Source: Plotosus lineatus (lineage: Eukaryota > Chordata > Actinopteri > Siluriformes > Plotosidae). Taken from it: 64,000 nucleotides of DNA. Position numbers and translations under genes: made by a program. Below the pieces are notes generated by a model, which was given only the letters and a program-made list of their open reading frames with translations, had not been told where the DNA came from and searched no databases. The stretch's first letter is position 1. Every line of letters starts with the position of its first letter. Below, piece after piece: positions 32,616 to 44,391 of this stretch. Location of the stretch: contig CM045745.1 of NCBI GenBank assembly GCA_024760905.1, positions 2,981,001 through 3,045,000 on the forward strand, written 5' to 3'.

Positions 32616-32924
32616 TTAAAATAAATGTCTATCTACCTTTATCTGTGAAAACACAACATATTTGTGGTTTGACCGAATAATATAACTTTGGCACAAAGCT
32701 GGATTATCTGATTTGACACAGTAGTTTACAGTGATCTGTTCATTTACCTGTTGAAGAGCGACCACACCGAAGGTGTTCAATAAAATATAATTACACCGAG
32801 TGCTGTGCCTGGAGGAAACTCAGGTGCAGCCAGCAGGCAGTGAAAACGAGTTTATAAATGCCACGGGCTTGTTCATCAGGGATGTGTAGGGGTTGTAGGA
32901 AATGTTTAAATTCTGAAAAATGTA
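32616..32924. other. No recognised feature
   Basis: Short AT-rich gap; nothing recognised. Confidence 0.35.
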
Positions 32925-33020
32925 TACTTTCTGAGCCCCTATGTATACTGTGTAAAGCTGCTTTGCAACAATGTCAACTGTAAAAAGCTCTATACAAATA
33001 AAACTGAATTGAATTGAATT
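32925..33020 (+). repeat. Dispersed-repeat 3' end with (TTGAA)n tail
   Basis: GTAAAGCTGCTTTGCAACAA, TGTCAACTGTAAAAAGCTCT and ATACAAATAAAACTGAATTG, then a GAATTGAATT tail. This 3' end is very common in fish genomes. I do not know its parent element for certain. Confidence 0.5.
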
Positions 33021-33293
33021 AAAAGAACACATGAAAAAGGATTCGTGAACCCCTGATAAAAAAAAAAAAAACCCGCAGGACAAACACGACATGTGAAAGA
33101 TACACTTGCAGAAAATGTGTGTGAAGCTGAAGTGTGTACAGAATGTGAAACAAAGGTTGATTTGACAGTGGACGAACAGAGAGCTGTGGATCAGACTGTG
33201 ATTGAAAAAGCTAACAACACCTGAACAACCAAATCAACCCACAGAGTAATTAACTTTACTGAAGTGATGAAGTTGACACAGAGCAGATAGTAT
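33021..33293. other. No recognised feature
   Basis: Short AT-rich gap with an A run (33,057-33,072). Confidence 0.35.
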
Positions 33294-33424
33294 GCATTCA
33301 TTCATTCATTTTCTGAACCAGTTAATCCCAATTAGGGTCGCAGGGAGGCTGGTGCCCATCCCCACTCTGGGTGAGGACAGAGTACATCCTGAACAGCTTG
33401 TCAAGTCATTGCAGGGAGGCAAAC
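33294..33424 (-). mobile_element. SINE1b 3' end (tail B), 5'-truncated
   Basis: Minus strand: GTTTGCCTCCCTGCAATGAC (junction and start of tail B), TGCGACCCTAATTGGGATTA, and an AATGAATGAATGC end. The bases before tail B fit the SINE1b junction GTTTCCTCCCTG. Confidence 0.6.
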
Positions 33425-35122
33425 TACAATATATATAAAACCAAACAAGGTTAAAATAATGAAAATGATCATCAACTAAACTGCTCAACCAAGCACGAAA
33501 CAACGCAGGGTCCTTTCTCGTTCTTAGGCAGTATGGAGTTGGTTGTGAACATTGATGACAAAGGTGTGATTTCACTGAACTTTGAATGTTCATCTCACTG
33601 CTGATTCCAAATTCATCTGGTCCAAGAACTATGAGAAGATGAAAGACTCAAACCGTATGACCATGGAAATGAATCTTGAATCTCTTGAAGTGCGATAAGG
33701 AAGTGAAAGCTTGTTTCATATCAGACGAACATATACATTTGAGTTGAGCTGGCCCCTCTGGCCTCACTCTGATGGTGCTTGATGCTGCACTTAATGTTTC
33801 AGTACTTGCATGTAAACAGGGACAAGTGATGATCAGAGGATCATGGGTGTTCGTATAGAAAATGGCCAGTATATTTCCTTCCCTTAGAACAGTCTTAAAG
33901 TTAGCCTGATTAAAAAAAAACAACCAAAGACAAAAGGAAATGAAATAAATTTAAATAAAATAAATAACTCAGGACACAGTGTACCAGTCCACTTGCTCCA
34001 TCAAGGATGCAAAAATTCGACCTTGGCTGCAGCTTCTATGTTTCCCAGTTCTGCCTCAAGGTCAGTCAAGGCCGCCTCTCATTGTCGAATACAAGGCATC
34101 TCAAGGTAATCACCATCAAAGGAGGCCTAGAGATTGTCTGAAATATTGCATCTAACCATGCGAACATGGACACTGTCTGAACACCTGTTTCTAACTGTTC
34201 TAAAAAAGCCTGACCCGTACACATGTTAAAATCCATACAATAATAATCTAATAGAAGGATGTGCTTTAATTTTTACCCGACTTCACAGGTCAGAGAACTC
34301 ATGATAATGAATGTGTAAAATACTTATTCTAATAGAAAGCACTTTTCCATAGAAGGATGCCGAGCCTCTTTCAGTGTCCTTGTTCAGGATTGGAACCTCT
34401 ATTTAAATTAGCTGTTTCTAATTCATAGCATATTCACCCCTGGTCTTATACCACTGATGTTTGCTTTCCACTAGAGTTACAGAATGCATGTAAGGGCCCC
34501 GGGTCTGGCCAAACTCCAGCACAATACAGGACGCTCTATATACTGCCTTTCTCTCTGCCTTCTAACCACAGCTGCCTTCCTCATTTGCCCCACCTCCCAA
34601 CAGCAGCTGACTCTCTGCATGCCCCTCAGAGTTCCTAATGAGCAGCTTTTGGGCAAGAGTTGCGACTTGCACTCTCCTGCTCTCCATGGCTTTCAGTGGC
34701 TTTCCTCACAGACCATTTGTTTCTGTTTTCTTGGCGGCATGAAAATGCGAGTCCAGCTGACACACACCTGCTTGATGGCCATGAACAAGACAGCTTTAGA
34801 ATCGGAAACATGACTTTTCCTCCTTATCATGCCCCTCAGTCCAGGGAGCAAAGAATAGAAAGCTTTAAAATCCATTCAAAACACGGAGCTTTTTAGATCG
34901 TTTAATCAGAGCCAGCTGTTGTGAAATGAGAGAAGGATAAGGGACAAAGGGTATGACAAAAAATATATATTTATACTTGCACCGGCCTATTTCTCAAATT
35001 CCATAGCTCTCTAATAGCAATAATTAAATCATCAGATTCTGCCCCCAAACCATTTCAAAAATGTTTCAAAAATCATATCGATCAGCCATTTGAAATTATG
35101 CTGTAGAATCTGATTAAGCTTT
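33425..35122. other. Unique-looking non-coding stretch
   Basis: No element recognised. 34,480-34,900 has balanced composition and overlapping frames of 78-109 codons without recognisable domains. It could be conserved non-coding or an unrecognised exon, but I do not call it. Confidence 0.4.
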
Positions 35123-35466
35123 GGTGGCAATGGTGGCCTGGTGGTAAAGGTTTCTGGATCGCTGATCCTGAGGTTGGCGGTTCGAGTCCCACTTTCCACA
35201 AGGTTGTCACTGTCCCCCCCAGTGAAGCAAAATGGGTTATCAAAGGCCGGCCATGTCTCTCACTGTCTATGATGAGCGGTTCATGTAAAAGAACCGTTGC
35301 TGACTTTCGTAAAGAGGAGCTGCAAAGCTGTCAGTGTGTTTCTGCCCCTTGCTAAGGGTTGTGTTAGGAAGGGCATCCGAAACCTATGCCAAATCAAAAA
35401 ATCCAATGAGCTGATTCACTGTGGCGACCCCTGAAAAAAGGGGAAAAAGCTGAAAGGAAAAGAACA
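35123..35466 (+). mobile_element. SINE1a, full length, decayed TSD
   Basis: Head CAATGGTGGCCTGGTGGTAA with B box GGCGGTTCGAGTCCC. The body runs to CAGTGTGTTTCTGCCCC. RTE 5'-like block GTTGTGTTAGGAAGGGCATC; RTE 3'-like block GATTCACTGTGGCGACCCCT ... GCTGAAAGGAAAAGAACA. Flanks AATCTGATTAAGCTTT (35,107-35,122) and AATCTAACAAAGCTTT (35,466-35,481) look like a diverged TSD. Confidence 0.87.
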
Positions 35467-35512
35467 ATCTAACAAAGCTTTTTCTTTCTTTCTTTTTTTT
35501 TTTTAAATATGT

Positions 35513-37111
35513 GCTTCGTCTCCTTTTCTTTTCGGCTATTCCCCTCAGTGGTCGCCACAATGTCTTCCTTTACCACATCCATAAATCTTCTCTTTGGTCT
35601 TCCTCTAGGCAGAACCTGGTAGTTCCAACCTCAGCATCCTACTACCAATATACTCACTATCCCTCCTCTGTACATGTCCAAACCATCTCAATCTAGCCTC
35701 TCTGACTTTGTCTCCAAAACCTCTTACATGTGCTGTCCTTTATGATGTACTCATTCCTGATCCTATCCATCCTCGTTACTCCCAAAGAGAATTTCAACAT
35801 TTTCATCTCTGCTACCTCCAGCTCTGCCTCCTGTCTTTTCCCCAGGGCCACTGTCTCTAAACCATACAACATCGTTGGCCTCATCACCGTCTTGTACACT
35901 TTTCCTTTCATTCTTGCCGATATCCTCCTATTACACATTACACCGGATACTTTTCTCCAACCATTCCAACCTGCCTGCACACGCTTCTTCACCTCTTTTC
36001 CACACTCTCCATTGCTCTGGATTATTCAATCTAAATACTTAAAATCCTCCACCTTCCTTATCTCTGCTCCCTGTAACCTCATCGTTCCTCTTGGGTACTT
36101 CTCGTTTACACACATGTATTCTGTCTTACTGAGGCTAACCTTCATTCCTCTCCTTTCCAGGGCATACCTCCACCTCTCTAGATTTTCCTCCACTTGTTCT
36201 CTGCTCTCACTACAGATCACAATGTCATCTGCAAACATCATAGTCAATGGAGATTCTTGTCTAACCTCATCTTTCAGCCTGCCCATCACCATAGCAAACA
36301 AGAAGGGGCTCAGAGCTGATCCTTGATGCAGTCCCACCTCTACCTTGAACTCTTCTGTCACACCGACAGCACACCTTACATCTTACACTTACATCTCTCA
36401 TACATGTCCTGCACCACTCTAACATACTTTTCTGCCACTCCAGACTTCCTCATGCAATTCCACAGTTCCTCTCTCGACTCCTCTCTGCTTTCTCCAGATC
36501 CACAAAGGAACAATGCAACTCCCGCTGACCTTCTCTGGACTTCTCTGTTAACATCCTCAAAGCAAACACTGCGTCTGTGGTGCTCTTTCTAGGCATGAAA
36601 CCAAACTGTTGCTCACAAAAGCTGACCTCTGCCCTTAGTCTAGCTTCCACTATTGTTTCCCATAACTTCATCGTATGGCTCATCAACTTTATCCCTCTGT
36701 AGTTTCCACAACTCTGCACGTCTCCCTTGTTCTTAAAAATGGGCACCAGCACACTTCTCCTCGGTATCCTCTCACTCTCTAAAACCTTCTTGAATGTTCT
36801 TGTCTAAAAGTCTACTGCCACCTGTCCTAGACACTCCCATACCTCCACCAGTATGTCATCAGGACCAACTTTCTTTCCACTCTTCATTTTCTTCAATGCC
36901 CTCCTCACTTCACCCTTACTAATCTTTGCTTCTTCCTGGTCCTCAATGGTTACCTCTTCTACTGTTTGTACTCTTTCATTTTCCTTATTCATTAGCACTT
37001 CAAAGTACTCTTTCCATCTTCCCAGCACACTTCTGTCATCAGTCAATACATTTCCCACTCTGTCCTTAATCCCCCTAACTTGCTGCATGTCCCTATCATC
37101 TAACCTAGCAT
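35513..37111 (-). mobile_element. RTE LINE copy 2, 3' half
   Basis: Minus-strand RTE: linker (DRVGNVLTDDRSVLGRWKEY) and RT pieces NVLVPIFKNKGDVQSCGNYR-like, FCEQQFGFMPRKSTTDAVFA, FVDLEKA, GLHQGSALSPFLFAMVM, MMFADDIVICSESREQVEEN and KVYKTVMRPTMLYGLETVAL. The 3' end lacks the stretch around RRDSEY..PRGRP and ends in CGGCTATTCCCC...-type tail sequence at 35,513-35,560. Frames are broken by stops and small indels. It continues at 40,037 after a 2.9-kb insertion. Confidence 0.87.
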
Positions 37112-37229
37112 GTAGGGGTGGGTATTGCCAAGATTTTATGTACAGTACTGCGATATATTGTAATTTCTAGCATGTATTGTGATATATTTAGCGATATATT
37201 GCAAGAAGAATTTTAAATTAAAAGTGAGA

Positions 37230-37989
37230 GTTATTCTTTATTTCAAAAAGAGAAATCAACAACATTAAAAACGTTTTGTCTCCTGGTACATCCTTTCAGA
37301 TGATTGTTTCAGAAAACATCTTCCTATCAGGAATGGTGTACTTTCTATCCAGAGTTGATACTCTTCTTTTCCTTTCGGCTGTTCCCTTTTTTCTCAGGGG
37401 GTCACCACAGCGAATCATCGCATGCTTGATTTGGCATAGATTTTACATCGGATGCCCTTCCTGACACAACCCTTAAGCAAGAAGCAGAAACACGCTGACG
37501 GCTTCCCAGCTACTCTTTTCAAAAGTCAGTAATGCTTCTTTTACATGAACCTCTCACCATAGACAGAGAGAGATATGACTGGCCTTTGATATCCGGAGTT
37601 GATGCAACATCTCTGAATTCTGGAGAGTTTACAATAGAGAAAGGACATAAATCCTTAATGATGAATCTTGCAATTTTGTCAGTAATTTCTTGTGCACATG
37701 GTGGACTTTTCTTGTAACCTCACCCAGACCAGCCAGTGAGGTCAAATGTTTCTGTTGAGGACACACACTGACTTTATCTAGATGACTTAGATTCAGTTTT
37801 ACTAATTTCAGTTTGTGACACGCATGTAGTCTGACAAAAAAGTTTCGCGTGGTGTCGCCACATATAAGCGATCAGATTCAATGTACCCCCTGAAAATTTG
37901 ATGTCACCTTTGCATGTTTTGCACACAGCATTTGCTTTATCAATGGTTCCATACAGTGCTGTAGGTATACCATGATGCTGCTTCGGCAC
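37230..37989 (-). pseudogene. hAT transposase remnant (ZBED1/Ac type) with BED finger
   Basis: Minus strand. N-terminal BED zinc finger at 37,774-37,989: AVCKTCKGDIKFSGGTLNLI ... WRHH, which gives Cys-x2-Cys and His-His spacing close to BED. Further along, EITDKIARFIIKDLCPFSIV and NSPEFRDVAST match the ZBED1/hAT 'I...F...D..PFS.V....F..' motif, then a SINE insertion, then DRKYTIPDRKMFSETII. Stops and frameshifts separate the pieces, and the DDE/RW core and dimerisation tail are missing. Confidence 0.75.
37360..37589 (-). mobile_element. SINE1a, 5'-truncated, ~14-bp TSD, inside hAT
   Basis: TATCCAGAGTTGAT (37,346-37,359) and TATCCGGAGTTGAT (37,590-37,603) flank it with one mismatch. Minus strand: starts in the body at ATCAAAGGCCAG, has both RTE-like blocks and ends GCCGAAAGGAAAAGAAGAG. 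It interrupts the hAT transposase frame. Confidence 0.88.
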
Positions 37990-38272
37990 CTGAACGAGAC
38001 TAGAAGATAATTTGAAATACTCACATCTTACATTACATTACGCACAATGATTCAAGATATAATATTATTGTAAAATAACACAAGTGTAGAAAATAACACC
38101 ACATCATGCATACATGATCCATGCCAAACTTGAACTTTTCAAGTCTGCACTTAACTAGCTGTACAAATAACTCCTGATGCTCTCATAAACATGGAACATA
38201 CAGAATTTGATATTAGTAAAAATAACATTAAATAAAGTAGGACAACTACAAGATGTACATGGAGTACTATTA

Positions 38273-38520
38273 CAGTCGGCCTCCTTCTTACGAAATTAAT
38301 CCCTTCCAGCGCCTTTTTCGTAACGCGGGAGTTTCGTAAGTAGGGCCGCATTTTACATGTAAAACGCCTGATTCGTTCCAAGGCTCCCAAGACTACCCCA
38401 AAACACCCTTTAAAAATGAAAAAACTATGTGTTAAAAGTAAAAGAAAATTATTTATTAAACCATTTAAACATTTTATTAACATATTAAACCATTTTATTA
38501 ACATATTTATTAATTAAACC
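38273..38520. mobile_element. Tigger-like end fragment (same family as 49,470)
   Basis: TA then CAGTCGGCCTCCTTCTTACG, AATTAATCCCTTCCAGCGCC, TTTACATGTAAAACGCCTGA and TTCGTTCCAAGGCTCCCAAG. It is close to the element beginning at 49,470. It decays into AT-rich sequence after about 38,460 and carries no transposase. Confidence 0.7.
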
Positions 38521-38547
38521 ATTATTAAACATTTTTTATTAACACAC

Positions 38548-38550
38548 ACC

Positions 38551-38633
<83 letters not shown>
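38548..38633. repeat. (TC)n(AC)n compound microsatellite
   Basis: About 12 TC units, then AC units with one AGAC interruption. Confidence 0.96.
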
Positions 38634-38635
<2 letters not shown>

Positions 38636-38682
38636 ACAGTACACATTAAATTAAATTAAATCAAGTATTGCTTAATGTTTCT

Positions 38683-38987
38683 CCTTCTTCTTTTCCTTTC
38701 GGCTGTTCCCTTCAGGGGTCGCCACAGCGAATCATCTGCCTCCATCTCACCCTATCCTCTGCATTTTCTTCTTTTCCTCCAACTGCCTTCATGTCCTGAT
38801 TCACCACATCCGTGAATCGTCTCTTTGGTCTTCCTCTGGGCCTTCTGCCTGGTAGTTCCAACCTCAGCATCCTACTACCAATATACTCACTATCCCTCCT
38901 CTGTACATGTCCAAACCATCTCAATCTAGCCTCTCTGACTTTGTCTCCAAAACATCTTACATGTGCTGTCCCTCTGATGTGCTCATT
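38683..38987 (-). mobile_element. RTE LINE copy 3, 5'-truncated, 17-bp TSD
   Basis: TATTGCTTAATGTTTCT occurs at 38,666-38,682 and 38,988-39,004. The insert is the last ~305 bp of the RTE: RWFGHVQRRDSEYIGSRMLR ... VRWRQMIRCGDP-stop in an open minus-strand frame (38,712-38,924), then the tail GGGAACAGCCGAAAGGAAAA and GAAGAAGG. A textbook 5'-truncated retroposition. Confidence 0.92.
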
Positions 38988-39004
38988 TATTGCTTAATGT
39001 TTCT

Positions 39005-40036
39005 ATAATTAAAATTATGTACATTTGTATTTAATATTTAATAAGCTATTGACATCCATAAAATGCAAAAATACTGTCATTAAAATAAATATTGTAAGCA
39101 TTAGAAAAAAAGTATTTATGAAAATGTAATGTTTTAAACTTTGGCACAACATATTAAATACACAAACATTAGAAGTGCATCTAGTGCTTTTATTAGTATA
39201 TTGTGAAGCCTTCATCATTAATGTATGCATATTACATTTTAAGGCGGGATTAAAGGTGGAGCATCATCAGCGCATACGCATAACTATCATGCACGACTAG
39301 TCCTCATGAGACATGTGACCCTATGAGCAGTAGATTGATCTATTATATAGAACAATATTAACAATACATGTATATATTAATGCCATCATAGCGATGCTCA
39401 TAGGCCTGAGGGGCACATGCGGAACACTTACAGTGACACTGACGGCTCAGGAAAGTCCGTCAAACTTTAGAACTTTACAATAATAACATGCAATATCGTT
39501 TATCATATAAATTACATCAATATGATCATTATGCTGGAGAGAAGTGGAATTTAATTTACTGGAATCTAGACGGATTTGGAGCATGTTGAGCCTGAATCAG
39601 AGTCCGCAAGTTGTGTGACGTCATTGTGAGTCGACAGAGATATTATTGCTGCGGTTGATTAATGTGCCATGTTGGACATCAGGTTCAATGGACTGCTTCC
39701 CTCCTTTGCTCATTTTAAAATAAATGGTTAAGCAAACATCTAAATGTAGCAGGTCAGTAAATTTCTGAGAAATTAGCAACATGAACCGTGGTTTTGTTTT
39801 TACCGGGAATTTCCGTATACAGTATAAAACAGGGATCCCAGTGAGGTTTAGAAAAAATAGAGGAAACTGGTTTAGAAATAGAGGAAATAAAATATTTCAG
39901 CTGGGGGGGGGGGGTCAAAGGAGCTGCAGGGCCCCTTGCGGGGTACAGGGGCAGAGCATGTCATGTAAAAAATCATGCAAACCAGTTAGTTAATCATTGT
40001 TTTGTAACATGCATAAACACTAAAAAAAGACAGTTA
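39005..40036. other. Non-coding remainder of the hAT block
   Basis: AT-rich to 39,540, then a mixed stretch with a G run (39,902-39,914). I cannot say whether it is hAT interior or another insertion. Confidence 0.4.
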
Positions 40037-41385
40037 CTAGCATACACCATACGCCCTCTGTTTGGCCTTTGACACCGCTATCTTCGCCTTACGCTGCATC
40101 TCCCTGTACTCCTGTTTATTCTCTTCAGTCCTCTCAATGTCCCACTTCTTAGTTAACCTCTTCCTTTGTACACACTCCTGCACTTCCTCATTCCACCACC
40201 AAGTCCTCTCCTGCCTGTCTCCCTGATCACATTAGCTGTAGTTGTCCAGTCATCTGGAAGCACTTCCTGACCAAGTAAAGCCTGTTTCAACTTCTCCTTG
40301 AAGACACACTCTTCCTCTGTCAGCTTCCACCACTTTGTTTTCTGCTCTGCCTTTACCTTCTTCACCTTCCTCACCATCAGCGTCATCCTGCACACCACCA
40401 TCCTATGCTGTTTGGCAACACTCTCACCCACTACTACTTTGCAGTCGTCACTGACGTCTTTCAAATTACATCATCTATACAAGATGTAGTCTGTGTGCTC
40501 CGACCTCCACTTTTATAAGTCACCTTATGTTCCTGTCTCTTCTGGAAGAAAATATCATCACAGCCCATTCCATCCTTTGTGCAAAATCTATCAACATCTG
40601 TCCTTCTGTGTTTCTATCCTGGATACCAAACCTACCCATCACTTCCTCATCCCCTCTGTTTCCTGCACCAACATGTCCATTGAAGTCTGCCCCTATGATC
40701 ACTCTTTCATCTCTGGGGGTACTCTGCATCACTTCATCTAACTCACTCCAGAATCTCTTCTTCTCTTCTAGCTCACATCCTACCTGTGGGGCATAAGCAC
40801 TAACAACATTGAACATCACGCCTTCAATTTCTAACTTGAGACTCATCACTCTGTCTGACTCTTTTCACTTCTAGAACATTCCTGACAAACCCCTCCTCAA
40901 GATGACTCCTACTCCATTTCTCTTCCCATCCACACCATGATAAAACAGCTTAAATCTTGCTCCGAAGCTTCAGGCCTTGTTACCTTTCCACCTGGTCTCC
41001 TAAGGTATGTCCACCTTCCTTCTTTGCATCATGTCAGCCAGCTCTCTAGCTTTTAATGTAATAGTTCCAACATTCAAAGTCCCTACTCTCAGCCCTAGCC
41101 TAATGCCTTTCCTCTTCTCTCTCCGTCTAGGGACATGCCTCCCGCCTCTCCTTCTTTAACCAACAGTAGTCCAGTTTCCACCAGCACTCTGTTGGTTAAC
41201 AGCGTTGATAGTGGTCGTTGTTAGCCTGGGCCTCGACCCATCCGGTTTTGAAGTCATATTGATGATTCGCATGTTTGATTTGGCATAGATTTTACATCAG
41301 ATGCCCTTCCTGATACAACCTGCATTTATCTGGGCTTGGGACAGGCATGAGAAAGAACACTGGCTTTTTGAGGCTCACAGGTGCA
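40037..41385 (-). mobile_element. RTE LINE copy 2, 5' half
   Basis: Minus strand from 5' end: sequence upstream of GGTTGTATCAGGAAGGGCAT (about 41,329), the start region (ATGCGAATC), then endonuclease pieces MSLKLEIEGVMFNVVSAYAP, VIIGADFNGHVGAGNRGDEE and FGIQDRNTEGQMLIDFAQRM, then HRMVVCRMTLMVRKVKKVKA, up to the CTAGCAT target site. Together with 35,513-37,111 this is an originally full-length element. Several frameshifts are present. Confidence 0.85.
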
Positions 41386-41590
41386 TTCATATCCACACAT
41401 ACAAGTTAAAATATATAAAATATTAGCAAAGATGCGCTGCGGGGCATTGGAATTAATAAGACTCTACTGTAACTGTATGAAAGATTAAAACACCAATTTG
41501 TCAGTGCTAACATTTTTAGTCCGTAAAGTACCTCATACTTTTTATCTAAAAATATCTATCGATATCTAAATTTAAAAATTTATACATGTA

Positions 41591-42388
41591 CAGAGATCCC
41601 TCACTTTTTGTGGTTAATAAGGACCGAGATCCCTCCACGACCATCGAATTTCGCGAAGTAGGATTACCCCCTGTCTTCCTTTCGGCTTTTTCCCTTTTAC
41701 TCGGGAGTCGCCACAGAGAATCATCTTGATTCATACATTTGATTTGGCAGAGGTTTTTACGTCGGATGCCCTTCCTGTCACAACCCTTTTTAGCAAGGGA
41801 CAGAAACACGCAGCTACTATTTACAAAATTCAGCAATGGTTCTTTTACATGCCTCTCACCATAGACAGTGAGAGACACGGCCCGCCTTTGAGAACCCAGT
41901 TAGCTGCACTGGGGGGACAGTGACAACCTTGTGTAGAGTGGGACTCGAACCCCCCAACCTTTGGATCAGCGATCCAGCGCCCTATACCACTAGACCACCA
42001 GTATACGTACATGTATATGTGTATATAATATCCATAAATACATATTCAATGCTACATATGCTTATAATAACAATTAAACATTTAAAAATAATGCATAAGC
42101 TGTAAATAAAATATAAATACATACATGCACGCACTCAGCTGTGCACCTCACAAAAATGTAAGTAGTTTTGATCGGAGGTTTCGGGTTGTTTTTTGTTTAT
42201 TTTAAGGGGTTGGTTGGGTTTTTTTTTTTTTGCTTAATTGACTTTGCTTTTGTGGCATGTGCCTTAACTTTTCCCCTATTCTTCCTTAATTTTCTTTTAA
42301 TTCGATGAATATTTATAATTAAAAAAAAAAAAAAAGACGCGATGCACTGCAGCTGCATGAATTGAAGCACGAAGTAGCGAGGGATCCC
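41591..42388 (+). mobile_element. MITE1 copy c, complete, carrying a SINE1a
   Basis: Left CAGAGATCCCTCAC after TA (41,589-41,590), right GTAGCGAGGGATCCC before TA (42,389-42,390). The interior matches copy a (CATAAATACATATTCAATGC; AATTCGATGAATATTTATAA). A SINE1a occupies 41,671-42,000. Confidence 0.85.
41671..42000 (-). mobile_element. SINE1a, full length
   Basis: Minus strand: TGGTGGTCTAGTGGTATAGG (A box), GGGGTTCGAGTCCC (B box), the family body, RTE 5'-like GTTGTGACAGGAAGGGCATC, RTE 3'-like GATTCTCTGTGGCGACTCCC, tail GCCGAAAGGAAGACAG. Inserted in MITE1 at a different site from the SINE in copy a. No clear TSD remains. Confidence 0.88.
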
Positions 42389-42392
42389 TAAA

Positions 42393-42490
42393 CTGCCAAA
42401 GGTTTGTGGAGACCCAGCCATTACACTCATATGTGGTTTTCCAACAAACTGAGGCCACAAATATGGAGGCACACAATTGTTTATGTATTC
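42393..42490 (+). mobile_element. Tc1/mariner-type end fragment, second copy
   Basis: CTGCCAAAGGTTTGTGGAGA, CATATGTGGTTTTCCAACAA and GAGGCACACAATTGTTTATG share the end seen at 28,371. It abuts the MITE1 right end. Confidence 0.5.
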
Positions 42491-42557
42491 TTAACCTCTC
42501 GCCAATTTTCTGAATTTTGAAATGGCAGAGGGTGAAGGTCAGGACACTGTTTGAAAA

Positions 42558-42561
<4 letters not shown>

Positions 42562-42592
<31 letters not shown>
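42562..42592. repeat. (TC)n microsatellite
   Basis: Short CT run of about 15 units. Confidence 0.93.
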
Positions 42593-42594
<2 letters not shown>

Positions 42595-42599
42595 GTTCT

Positions 42600-44322
42600 C
42601 TCTCCCTCCCACCCTCCCAATATTTTATTTATTTTATTCTATTTTTTTATGCATTATAGAAGAAAAAGTCAATTGATGGGATAACTTGGCCATTCACTCC
42701 ATTCAAGTCATCAGCTGACTTCATTTTATTGCCACATATTGTTGCTGAACTTCAACCTGACCAACTGACGCAACATTGCTATGAGTTGTAATAAAAGTTA
42801 GAAATTCTTCAGTGGAATGCTCAGAAAGTACATATGATTATTTTGTGCACACATACTTTTGGAGTGACTATTGTGCAACATTATTTTGCATCACTTACTT
42901 CATTAAAGGAAAACTTTTCTTAAACTGTTAATGAAATCACCTTTCCATCTGCACTTCATACAGACTCATACATGCATCCCCAGTCTTTATTAAATAAAGC
43001 ATAAATCAAGAATTAAATTGATGCATGAAAGAAGCGGCATGCCTGTGATGTCTATACAGGACGACCATTCAGAAAACCACAAAGACTTTAAATTCCAATG
43101 CTTTATGAAGCAATCCATTGCAGTGTCCCACACTGGACGTGACACAAGCTGCGCTGTTGTCTGCATTTGCTTTCATAGCCTGATTGATGAAGTCTGATCA
43201 CATGGGGCCAATTCACCATGTCCCTCCTGAGGACATCAACCACCAAGAGCGCAAACAATTTCGCTATAAAACCCTGCAGATAAAAACGGCCCACCCAGCA
43301 ATAGACACCCTTTACCAACACTAAGAATCCTCATAAATCACTTTCCTACATGAAAAGGTGGAAACAAGAGCGAGTGCAGTGTGGAAACAATATTTTCACA
43401 TTTTACAATTCAATAAGATGTCGATGCTGATGACATGTGTCATGGGTCGTTTAAATTCCCTCATGGCACATATACTTGGCTACAAAAACCCTCGCAAACG
43501 TCTACATGTACATGAAAACATACACAAAATGGCCCACAGCAAACACACAGGTGAACTTGTGGGTGTGTGTCGGTGATATCGCCTGCCATTTTTCAGCAAG
43601 GTACCATTATTAGCACATTTTATGGCCGATGACGTTGCAGCTATTTCAGACAGTGCAAACAAACAGCCCCAGCTGGGTATGCAGAAGGGGCAAAAAGTGA
43701 AAGAACAAAGAGCGAATGGAGAGATTCAGCAGGAAACAGCTGAAACAGAAGGCGAGGTGATCCATCACACTGACTAAATGGCACAGGTGCTCTGTATCCT
43801 GGCATATCTGTTAGATTAAGAACAAGCTCCTGCACTGGAAGCCAGAGAAACCATTGGCATTGCTGTCTTTCAGTCCTCACCTCACACACTGACGCTGACT
43901 GTTCAAACACATTCGACTATAAATGAATCCCTGATGACAGTCGGGACGATACTGACCTCTCATGTCCACTCTTGATTGCTTAATCCCACAGGTAGACAAA
44001 TGAGGACACCATAGCACAGCAGACAACTTTCAGAGAGTAAGCAGCTCTAAACTCTTGGGCTAATAAATCTTCATTATTGCTCCCGCTGGGATATGCGAGA
44101 GCTTCTTGCTACGTCACTCAGTGTCTCTCAACCCTCTGCATACTACCGAATATATTAAAGATAAACATGCAATAATAAAAATAATACATGTACATTAACA
44201 GTAATAATAATTAATAAAAAAATAATAAAACAATAACAAGAAACTGTAAACAAGAGAGAAACAATAAACAAGAGAAACTGTATGTTAAATGTCATAGTTA
44301 ATCATAGTCACACTGATATGCT
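42600..44322. other. Unique-looking non-coding stretch
   Basis: No repeat or TE recognised. Frames of 60-90 codons around 43.1-43.9 kb overlap on both strands and show no domain. Confidence 0.45.

Positions 44323-44390
<68 letters not shown>
44323..44390. repeat. (AC)n microsatellite
   Basis: Pure AC run of about 33 units, followed by a G-rich step. Confidence 0.98.

Positions 44391-44391
<1 letters not shown>

Larger units (their letters stand above)
37112..40036. mobile_element. hAT-derived block inserted in RTE copy 2
   Basis: CTAGCAT is present on both sides (37,105-37,111 and 40,037-40,043), with CTAGCATG/CTAGCATA as the 8-bp form. The left end TAGGGGTGGGTATTGCC looks like a hAT terminus, and a hAT transposase remnant follows on the minus strand. 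The block also holds a SINE1a, a Tigger fragment, microsatellites and an RTE fragment. A matching right TIR is not visible at 40,036, so the right side may be rearranged. Confidence 0.7.
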
